Assembly (NCBI GenBank): GCA_017539045.1
Contig: JAFYHS010000019.1
Span: 1-52,741, forward strand
From: Bacteroidales bacterium
GTDB taxonomy: Bacteria; Bacteroidota; Bacteroidia; Bacteroidales; F082
Direction: 5' to 3'
DNA: 52,741 nt
In this document: in pieces, positions 24,970 to 32,800 of the stretch
How the letters are laid out: each line of letters opens with the position of its first letter
How positions within the stretch are numbered: the first letter of the stretch is position 1
The notes under the pieces: model-generated
Seen by the model: the letters and a program-made list of their open reading frames with translations, nothing else
Told to the model about the DNA's origin: nothing
Databases searched by the model: none
Made by a program: the position numbers and the translations under genes

Positions 24970-27852
24970 ATGAGACATCTCAAAGCCATTTTCATTTTCA
25001 TAGCAGCATTGCTACTCATCCAAACATCTGCCAAAGCACAAGAAGCCACTACACAAGGCACAGAGTTTTGGGTTTCCTATATGACCAACGGGCACAAATA
25101 CATCTCCAATGCGCCCAACAACGGCAACTGGATCCTCACCCAACTGCTCATCAGCGCCAAACGCAACTGCAGCGGCACCATAACGAACCCACAAACGGGC
25201 TGGTCGACATCGTTCACGGTAAATGCCAACAACATCACCACCGTCGAGATTCCTGAGAACCACGGCTATGTGGATGGCACCTCCGAGAGTGTGGTCAACA
25301 AAGGCTTGAAGGTGGTCACCGACGATACCGTATCGGTCTTCTGCACCAACATCGCACACCTCTCCTTCGACGCCTCCTATGTGCTGCCCATACAGAGCTT
25401 GGCCGACGAATACATCATACAGACCTACGACCAATCCCACTCTGCCGGAAGCCCAGTCCAAACGCAGAACCAAACCAGCGCCTTCCTCATCGTGGCCACT
25501 GAGAACAACACCACCGTCGACATCACCGTCACCGAGGAGACCATGGGGGGACACCACGGCACCTTTACCACCACCTTGAACGAAGGGCAGGTCTATCAGG
25601 TGCGGTCAAACAACGCCGACAACAACCGCGACCTGAGCGGTTCACGTGTCAAGGCACGCGATGGCAAGCGCATCGCTGTATTCAACGGCAACAACCTCAC
25701 TGCCGTGCCCACAAACGGTAGTAGCTTCGACCATATCTTCGAGCAAGCCATGCCTCTGCAATCCTGGGGCAAGAAGTTTGTGGTGACCAGCTCCCTCGAG
25801 CGCGAAAAAGACTACGTGAAGGTCACCTCGGCCTCCGACAACAACGTGATCCGCAAGAACGGCACAGCCATCGCCACGCTCAGCATCAACGAGTCGATTG
25901 TCTTCGAGCTGCAAAACAACGAAAAGTCATGTTTCATCGACTGCACAGGACCTGCTGCCGTGTATCTCTACAACACCACACGAGGCGGCAACTCCATCGG
26001 TGACCCCTCGGTGGTTTGGATCGCCCCCATCGAGCAACGCATCGACGAGATCACCTTCTCCACCTTCAACAACGAGAACATCAACATCAGCACCCACCAT
26101 GTCAACATCATCGTCAACCGGACTGACATCGGCACGGTGGAGCTCGACGGCAACCTCATCCCTGCCAGCCAATTCGAGGACGTCAACGGCAGTACGGAAT
26201 ACGCCTTCACCCGACAGAACATCAACCATGGTGTCCACCATCTGCAGTGCTTTGGCGGTTTCAACGCCCACGTCTACGGCTTCGGCGTCGCCAAGGGCTA
26301 TGCCTACCTCGTAGGCTCAAAGGCCATCGACCTCAGCACGAGAGTCAACATGAATGGCACCTTCGTCCCCAAAGAAGGCACCTATGAATACTGCCCCAAC
26401 GAACCCATCACCTTCGAGGCCGAAGTCAACCTCGAGAATGCCTCACTCTTGTGGGACTTCGGCGATGGTACCACCAGCACCCAGAACCCCGTCAGCCACA
26501 CCTTTGCCGAGAAGCGTGTCTATGAAGTGGTGCTCACCGCCACCGCCAAGGGACAGAAATCGAGCGACGTGTCGCATTACTACGTCGACACCCGAATAAA
26601 GACCTTCACCGAAGAGGTGGAACTCTGCAAAGGCTCCGTCTATGCCGAGCACGGCCTCAACATCGTCATCACTGGCGACACCATCATTGGTGCCGAGATC
26701 GACAACGCCGTGCACCCTGTCTGTAAGGACAGCCTATTTGTGTATGTCACCGCGCTGCCTGGATTCTATGCCTCTTATGAGGATGCCCGCTGCTGGCGAG
26801 GATATCCCGAACTCTACGAAGGCCATGGCTTCAGCTTCATCTACGACCACCCCGGCGTATACGACAAGCAGATCAGCGAGCCGACGCCCGAAGGCTGCGA
26901 CAGCATCATCGACCTGCATCTTGTCGTGGCAGACCGCATCATCAACCCTGACACGATAGTCCAAAGCGTCTGTTCCGATTCCTACACTTGGAATGGCGTC
27001 ACCTACTACGAAGACGGCATCTACGACCAAACCTTCCCCTCCATTGCCGGCTGCGACAGCATCGTCACCCTGAAGCTCTCCTTATCGGAGCTCATCGAAG
27101 GCGGCACCGATGTACTGACGGGCACTTGCGCAGGACTGGTATGGCATGGCACCCTCTATAACACACCTGGCGAATACACCGACACCATACCCAGCAGTAT
27201 GGGCTGCGACAGCATTGTCCACCTCGTGCTGACCATGCCCACCCCGCCCAAACCCACCGACATCTTCCCCTTGGACAGCACCAACACCGCACCACACTGG
27301 GTCATCTCGAGCACTGAGTTCGACATCCATTACTACGACTACACCCTTGAAGACAGCCTCGTAGGTGCCGAATGGGACTCCGTCGTCTGGTTCTGGGAGA
27401 CGCCTTGTCAGTGGATACTGGAGCCTTTCGGCGAAAATAGCCGCTGCTGCCGTGTCACCGTACTCAACCGTGTGGAAGACACCGTTTGGTTGCGTGCCCG
27501 AGTACACAACCCCTGCGATGAGAGCGACCGCATCGAGCGCCGCTACTGGTTCGTCTGCTCGTTCTATGGCATCGACGACATCGGCCCTTCGACCCACTCA
27601 GATGCCTTGCCAATCGACATCATGCCGAATCCCACCAATGGTGAGATGACGCTGCGTTTCGGCGATTGGAAAGGCCGTGTTGTCGCCAAAGTCTACAACA
27701 CGACTAGCCAACTTGTCGACCAATTTGTATTGGACGTCAGCCCGAACGGCGAACACCATTATAGCCTAAGCAACTGTCGCAGCGGAATTTACATAATCGT
27801 TTTCGATTACGGAGACGGCATCGTCACCCGAAAAGTCAGTCTGATTAAATAA
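24970..27852 (+). CDS. IgGFc-binding/PKD T9SS surface protein (third of three)
   Basis: This 960-residue member of the IgGFc-type trio has the signal peptide MRHLKAIFIFIAALLLIQTSAKAQ. The N-terminal domain spans ~25-460 (TTQGTEFWVSYMTNG, CTNIAHLSFDASYVLP, FLIVATENNTTVDITV, FEQAMPLQSWGKKFVVTSS). A PKD domain lies at ~488-530 (WDFGDGTTSTQNPVSHTF). Three repeats are seen (GCDSIIDLHL, GCDSIVTLKL, GCDSIVHLVL). The shared module at ~757-873 is the most diverged copy (NTAPHWVISSTEFDIH). The sorting domain is at ~880-960 (IMPNPTNGEMTL to TRKVSLIK). It is the last gene of the run from 15799. No terminator follows, but a new promoter lies ~40 bases downstream. Confidence 0.88.
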   Translation: MRHLKAIFIFIAALLLIQTSAKAQEATTQGTEFWVSYMTNGHKYISNAPNNGNWILTQLLISAKRNCSGTITNPQTGWSTSFTVNANNITTVEIPENHGYVDGTSESVVNKGLKVVTDDTVSVFCTNIAHLSFDASYVLPIQSLADEYIIQTYDQSHSAGSPVQTQNQTSAFLIVATENNTTVDITVTEETMGGHHGTFTTTLNEGQVYQVRSNNADNNRDLSGSRVKARDGKRIAVFNGNNLTAVPTNGSSFDHIFEQAMPLQSWGKKFVVTSSLEREKDYVKVTSASDNNVIRKNGTAIATLSINESIVFELQNNEKSCFIDCTGPAAVYLYNTTRGGNSIGDPSVVWIAPIEQRIDEITFSTFNNENINISTHHVNIIVNRTDIGTVELDGNLIPASQFEDVNGSTEYAFTRQNINHGVHHLQCFGGFNAHVYGFGVAKGYAYLVGSKAIDLSTRVNMNGTFVPKEGTYEYCPNEPITFEAEVNLENASLLWDFGDGTTSTQNPVSHTFAEKRVYEVVLTATAKGQKSSDVSHYYVDTRIKTFTEEVELCKGSVYAEHGLNIVITGDTIIGAEIDNAVHPVCKDSLFVYVTALPGFYASYEDARCWRGYPELYEGHGFSFIYDHPGVYDKQISEPTPEGCDSIIDLHLVVADRIINPDTIVQSVCSDSYTWNGVTYYEDGIYDQTFPSIAGCDSIVTLKLSLSELIEGGTDVLTGTCAGLVWHGTLYNTPGEYTDTIPSSMGCDSIVHLVLTMPTPPKPTDIFPLDSTNTAPHWVISSTEFDIHYYDYTLEDSLVGAEWDSVVWFWETPCQWILEPFGENSRCCRVTVLNRVEDTVWLRARVHNPCDESDRIERRYWFVCSFYGIDDIGPSTHSDALPIDIMPNPTNGEMTLRFGDWKGRVVAKVYNTTSQLVDQFVLDVSPNGEHHYSLSNCRSGIYIIVFDYGDGIVTRKVSLIK

Positions 27853-27891
27853 CGTTTCGTCAATAATAAACCATAAAAAAATTGCGTTCTC

Positions 27892-27924
27892 TTGTCGAAG
27901 ATTAAACATTAATCTATACATTTG
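27892..27924 (+). promoter_or_regulatory. Promoter upstream of the lipoprotein gene
   Basis: TTG at 27892-27894 is followed, after 22 bases (slightly long), by TACATTTG at 27917-27924, a full TAnnTTTG match. An ATG at 27922 would begin inside this box, which supports the downstream start at 27976. Confidence 0.55.
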
Positions 27925-27975
27925 CAGATTATTTTCCCCATTTTAGGATGGGAGTTGCGCAAAAAAGCATTCAAA

Positions 27976-28836
27976 ATGATGAAGAAGCACCTATTAATAA
28001 CACTACTTCTCCTCTGTGGGCTGGGTTTCCTCAGCTCCTGCATCAAAGACGATCCTGAGGCCAACGCCACCGTGTACTATGGCTACCAGAAGATCCCGAA
28101 CATCAACGAGTTTATGCCGCAGAGTCTGCTGACCGCTTTCAATCCCAACGACCTGCACTTTGGCGGAGAGCCTCCAAAACTCGAAGGCGCCTATATCGCC
28201 GACTCCGTTTGGATTACCGATGTGATCCTTGCCCCTGGCAGCCACTACAGACAGCAGCCCACCTCCATCCCGACGCCCCAGTACTTCCACTTCTTCGACC
28301 AACACATGGGCATCGCCAAGCTCAACTTCAAATATCCTAAAGGCAACCCCGGCGAATACGCCTACTTCCTCGAGCGCTCTGATGCCGACACCACCTTCAG
28401 CGTGGTCACGGGTAACCCCGATCATTTCATCAACGACAGCATCGCACCCTCGTATTTCCAGAACGGTTTCTACGAGCCGGAAAACTTCAACACCGTGTAT
28501 ATCATGGGCACCGACCCCTATTTCACGATCTACTACTACGAAGTGCGTGACATCTCGTCGAAGGCCCAGCCGCTGAATGCAGTGATCTTCTCAGGCAAAG
28601 TCAGCCAACAGACCATTGTGCACATCGACGACAGCGACACCGCCAACATCATCATCGACACCATCGTAAGGCCCGTCATCGAGGACCTCAAATGGGGCAT
28701 CGAGACCATGAAATACTACAAGGAAGGCACGAGCCTCGACCAGATCCTCTTTTACGGCTATCTGCCTTCGAAAGGCGACGTGATGCTGCTCGAGAACAAG
28801 AAAACGGTCCTCTCCGGCGATTTCCCTGAAGACTAA
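27976..28836 (+). CDS. Predicted lipoprotein of unknown function
   Basis: The start at 27976 gives 286 residues: MMKKHLLITLLLLCGLG, then a lipobox LSSC with Cys22 as the lipidation site. The longer frame from 27922 would begin inside the -7 box. The mature part, from IKDDPEANATVYYGYQK, is beta-rich without a family I recognise. It contains many Asp/Thr/Tyr segments (for example DSDTANIIIDTIVRP) and no catalytic motif. It is followed after 24 bases by the beta-barrel gene, so the two probably act together at the outer membrane. Whether they serve the neighbouring surface proteins is an inference from position. Confidence 0.75.
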   Translation: MMKKHLLITLLLLCGLGFLSSCIKDDPEANATVYYGYQKIPNINEFMPQSLLTAFNPNDLHFGGEPPKLEGAYIADSVWITDVILAPGSHYRQQPTSIPTPQYFHFFDQHMGIAKLNFKYPKGNPGEYAYFLERSDADTTFSVVTGNPDHFINDSIAPSYFQNGFYEPENFNTVYIMGTDPYFTIYYYEVRDISSKAQPLNAVIFSGKVSQQTIVHIDDSDTANIIIDTIVRPVIEDLKWGIETMKYYKEGTSLDQILFYGYLPSKGDVMLLENKKTVLSGDFPED

Positions 28837-28860
28837 TAACGAACCAAGACTTCCAACGCA

Positions 28861-29742
28861 ATGAAAAAGTCAACCTCAATACTTCTCCTAGTCCTTTTAC
28901 TTATTGGCAGTGCGGCTAACGCCCAGTTCAAGAAGCCGTTGCAGTCGTCCAGCAGGACAACCACCTCTGAGGCCAGATACAACATAGGCCTCGCTGGCGG
29001 CCTTACCTCCACCTATTGGCTGCACTTCGGCGGGACAAAGACGCCCTACCACATGCCATTCAACTTCGGTCCAACGGCAGGCCTCTCCATCGAGCGCATG
29101 ATCAACAACAACAGCTCTGTCAGCCTCGAAGGCTTATTCGCCATGCGTAAGGATACCCTTAGCTACGAGGTGCTCAACTTCCCCGTGGCCGTCAACGAGA
29201 ACAAGGACTATCTCCGCAAATACAAGGCCGACTATCAGGAAGTCAACGTGCAGTTGGTATACACGCACTATTTCTCACAACGCAACATCAGACCCTATGT
29301 CTTCGTAGGCCCTCGCTTCACCCTTCCAGTGAGTATTCCTAAAGAAGGCACCATGGTTTGGAACAAGCAGGAGATCCTGCACTATGGCACCGACAGCGTG
29401 TCATATATCCCTGTGAGCACCGACACCATAGCCGTCACGGCACAAGGCATGCGCCAATGGAATGCAGGCGTGGTGGCCGGCGTGGGCGTGCTCTTCAAAA
29501 TCAACGTGGGCAACTATTACCTCCTGCTCAAGGCTGATGTCTCGGGCCATGCCGCCGTCATCAACTCATTCACCAAAGAGGAGATCCACGGTGAGTCGCA
29601 ACACGTGGTCGGCGCCGGTTATATCGACCCCTACCTGCTGGGCATGCGTTTCAACACCGACGTCACCGCGAAGGTCACACTGATGTTCCCCTTGAAGAAA
29701 CAGCTGCAAGGCGCTTGCATACGTTGGGGAGAATACGATTGA
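28861..29742 (+). CDS. Outer-membrane beta-barrel protein (PorT-like fold)
   Basis: This 293-residue protein has the signal peptide MKKSTSILLLVLLLIGSAANAQ. Alternating hydrophobic/polar strands with Gly and aromatic residues follow (YNIGLAGGLTSTYWLHFGG, FNFGPTAGLSIERMI, VNVQLVYTHYF, IRPYVFVGPRFTLPV, WNAGVVAGVGVLFKI). This pattern is that of the Bacteroidota OMP beta-barrel superfamily that includes PorT. The C-terminus (GACIRWGEYD) is not a classical aromatic beta-signal. It is co-transcribed with the upstream lipoprotein (24-base gap) and closed by the terminator at 29764. It could be a channel, an assembly factor or a partner of the lipoprotein; the sequence does not decide. Confidence 0.78.
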   Translation: MKKSTSILLLVLLLIGSAANAQFKKPLQSSSRTTTSEARYNIGLAGGLTSTYWLHFGGTKTPYHMPFNFGPTAGLSIERMINNNSSVSLEGLFAMRKDTLSYEVLNFPVAVNENKDYLRKYKADYQEVNVQLVYTHYFSQRNIRPYVFVGPRFTLPVSIPKEGTMVWNKQEILHYGTDSVSYIPVSTDTIAVTAQGMRQWNAGVVAGVGVLFKINVGNYYLLLKADVSGHAAVINSFTKEEIHGESQHVVGAGYIDPYLLGMRFNTDVTAKVTLMFPLKKQLQGACIRWGEYD

Positions 29743-29763
29743 TGAAAACCACAACGACACATC

Positions 29764-29796
29764 AAAAAAAAGAGGCGAGTTTCGTCTCTTTTTTTT
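29764..29796 (+). terminator. Rho-independent terminator
   Basis: A long A/T-flanked stem pairs 29764-29778 with 29782-29796, with one G-U pair, a 3-base loop and a run of eight T. It lies 21 bases after the beta-barrel gene stop. Confidence 0.85.
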
Positions 29797-29806
29797 GTTT
29801 TTATGC

Positions 29807-29814
29807 TAAATTTG
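29807..29814 (+). promoter_or_regulatory. -7 box upstream of the third C25 gene
   Basis: TAAATTTG matches TAnnTTTG, 46 bases before the ATG at 29860. No convincing -33 box is seen, since the upstream stretch is the terminator. Confidence 0.45.
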
Positions 29815-29859
29815 CAGCATGAACCTTAAATAGCGAATGTCAAACCAAATCATACCACA

Positions 29860-32800
29860 ATGAAAAAATCATTACCCATCGCAATTGCCTTGGTGCTGTT
29901 TGCCCTCATCGGCAGCACCGCCTTGGCACAGACCTTCAACTATCCCGTCAAGGGGAAGCAAGGCTTCAACTTGACGGAGAAGACCCGTGACGGGCTGCAC
30001 ATCAGCTACAATGTGGGCCAAGTCACGCTTAACCCGATCCAATACCGTGGTGAAGAGATGAGCGAGGTGAGCATCAACGTCCTCGCCATCCCCAGCGAAG
30101 CCGGCAAGCCCAACCTGCCTGCCGACAGCCGTATGATGGCCATCCCGCAGGGCGCCACGCCTACGCTTCAAGTGCTGAGCTTTGACAAGGAAGTGATCCA
30201 CAACGTCAACATTGCTCCTGCCCTCCGCATACAGTCGGAGAACGAGGAGCCCGACATGAACTATGTGAAGGACATGAGTGTCTACAGCAAGGACGCTTAT
30301 TACCCTGCCGAGCCTTTCGTCATGGGTAGCTCCTACATCCGTGGCGTCGACGCCGTCACCGTGGCCGTCACGCCCTTCCAGTACAATCCCGTGACCAAGG
30401 ATCTGGTCGTCTACACCAACGTGGAACTCGCCGTCACCTTTGAAGGCGGCAACGGCCATTTCGGTGAAGACCGTCTGCGTTCACCTTACTGGGATCCTAT
30501 TCTGGCAGCCGAGCTGCTCAACTACGACCAGCTGCCCGTCATCGACTATGAGGCCCGTATGCAACAATGGCTGCGCGACAACGACAAAGGCGCCGAATAC
30601 CTCATCATCACACCCAATAACGACGCCTGGGCTGAGTATGCCAACCAACTGAAGGAGTACCGCACCCGTCAAGGCATCCTCACAGAGGTGTATCGCCTCG
30701 ACGAGATGCCCGCCACCAACACCAACCAGATGAAGAGCTGGTTCCACAACGCCTATAACACCTGGGAGATCGCCCCTGTGGCCGTCTGCCTGCTGGGCGA
30801 CCATGGCAACGACATGGGCCAATACATCCCTGCAGAGACCGTCAGCCACCCATCCAATGGAAGCTGCATCACCGATAACCGCTACGCTGACGTGGTCGGC
30901 AACGACAACCTGCCCGACATGGTGTTCTCGCGCCTGATTGCCGAAACACCGGCCCAGTTGCCCGTCTTCGTCGGCAAACAGCTCGAATACGAATACACCA
31001 ACCCCAACATGGATCCGGACTTTTATTCGCGCCCCATCACCGCATTAGGTTGGCAAACAGAGCGTTGGTTCCAAATCTGCTCCGAGGTGTTCGGCGGTTA
31101 CATGCGTAACCATGGTTACAACACCAACCGTATCAACTGCATCTACCAAGGCCAACCGGGCAACATCTGGTCGAGCAACCAAAACACCTCGATGGTGGTC
31201 AACTACTTCGGTCCCAACGGTGTTGGATATATCCCACAGACCCCGAGCGAATTGGGAGACTGGAACAACGGCACTCCCGAACTCGTGGTGCAAGCCGTCA
31301 ACGAAGGCTCGTTCTGGCTGCAACACCGCGACCATGGCTTGGAGACAGGCTGGGGTGAACCCGCCGTGCGCAATAGCCACGTCTACCAGATGAACAACGT
31401 TGGCAAGTTGCCTTTCGTCATGTCCATCAACTGCCTCACGGGCAAATTCAACTACAACCAAGACTGTTTCTGCGAAGCATGGATGCGTCGTACCTACAAT
31501 GGTGAGAACGCAGGTGCCGTCGGTGTGCTCTGCCCCACCGAGACGTCCTATTCCTTCGTCAACGACGCCTTCGTTTGGGGTGTCTACGACCTCTTCGACG
31601 GCGACTTCATGCCCGACTATGGTCCGTATGCCGCAAACACCGGCAACTGGATGCCTGCCTTCGGTAACGTGGCTGGCAAATACTTCCTCGCCCAAAGCAA
31701 CTGGCCTTACAACACTGACGATAAGGACATCACCTACACCATGTTCACCGCCCACTGCGATGCCTTCCTGCGCATCTACACCCAGGTGCCTCAGGAGATG
31801 GACGTCACGCATCCCGAAGTCGTCATCGCCGGCCTCGGTGAAGTCAGCATCACCGCTCCCGAGGGCTGCATGATCAGCCTCGTGAAGGACGACGGTGAAG
31901 GTGGCTGGGAGATCCTCGCCGTGGCCGAAGCCACTGGCGACCCGCAGACCATCGAATTCACCCCTCAGGTGCCGCCCACCGAGATCAACCTTGTGGTGAC
32001 CGGACAGAACTACCTGCGCTATGAAGCCGTCATGGGTGTCATCCCGGCCGACGGCCCGTATATCGTCTTCGACAGCAAGACCATCCACGACCAGAACTAC
32101 AACCAGCAACTCGACTTCGGCGAGAGCATCGACCTCGACATCACCATGAAGAACGTCGGTAGCGACCCGATGCAAGCCTTCGAGGCTGTGCTTGAGACCG
32201 AGTCGGAATACATCACCATCACCAATGGCACGGCCCAGTTTGAGAACATGGATCCCAATACAACGCAGACAGTCGCCAACGCCTTCTCGTTCATCGTGGC
32301 CGACAACGTGCCCGACAACACGAGCAACCGCTTCACTATCACTGTGACCAACGGAGAAGACGAGTATGTCAGCAACATCGCCATGAAAGCCTATGCTCCC
32401 CTCTTCGACCTCGGCAATATGAGCATCACCGAGGTGAGCGGTAACGGCAACGGACGTCTCGATGCCGGTGAGACTGCCAAGCTCAGCTTCCCCATTGAGA
32501 ACAAGGGCCATGCCGACGCAGCCGCCACAGTGGCCTCCCTGCAGATGCTGTCGCCTTACATCATCGTGGAGGAAAGCACGGTCAATTTCGACAATGTCAA
32601 CGCGGGTGAGACCCAGACGGCGGTCTACGACATCAGCATCGACGAGGACACGCCCATCGGTTACACCTGCTCCATCGCTGTCGACGTGTCATCGGGACAA
32701 TACAACGCTGTTGAGAACTATGTCGTCAAAGTCGGCCTTGTCGTTGAGGACTTCGAATTGGGCGAGTTTGGCGAAGAATGGACCAACGACGCCGGTCGTC

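Noticed and set aside
31045-32511. 488-residue open frame on the minus strand
   Set aside because: Antisense shadow of the C25 protease at 29860, with the same composition artefact.
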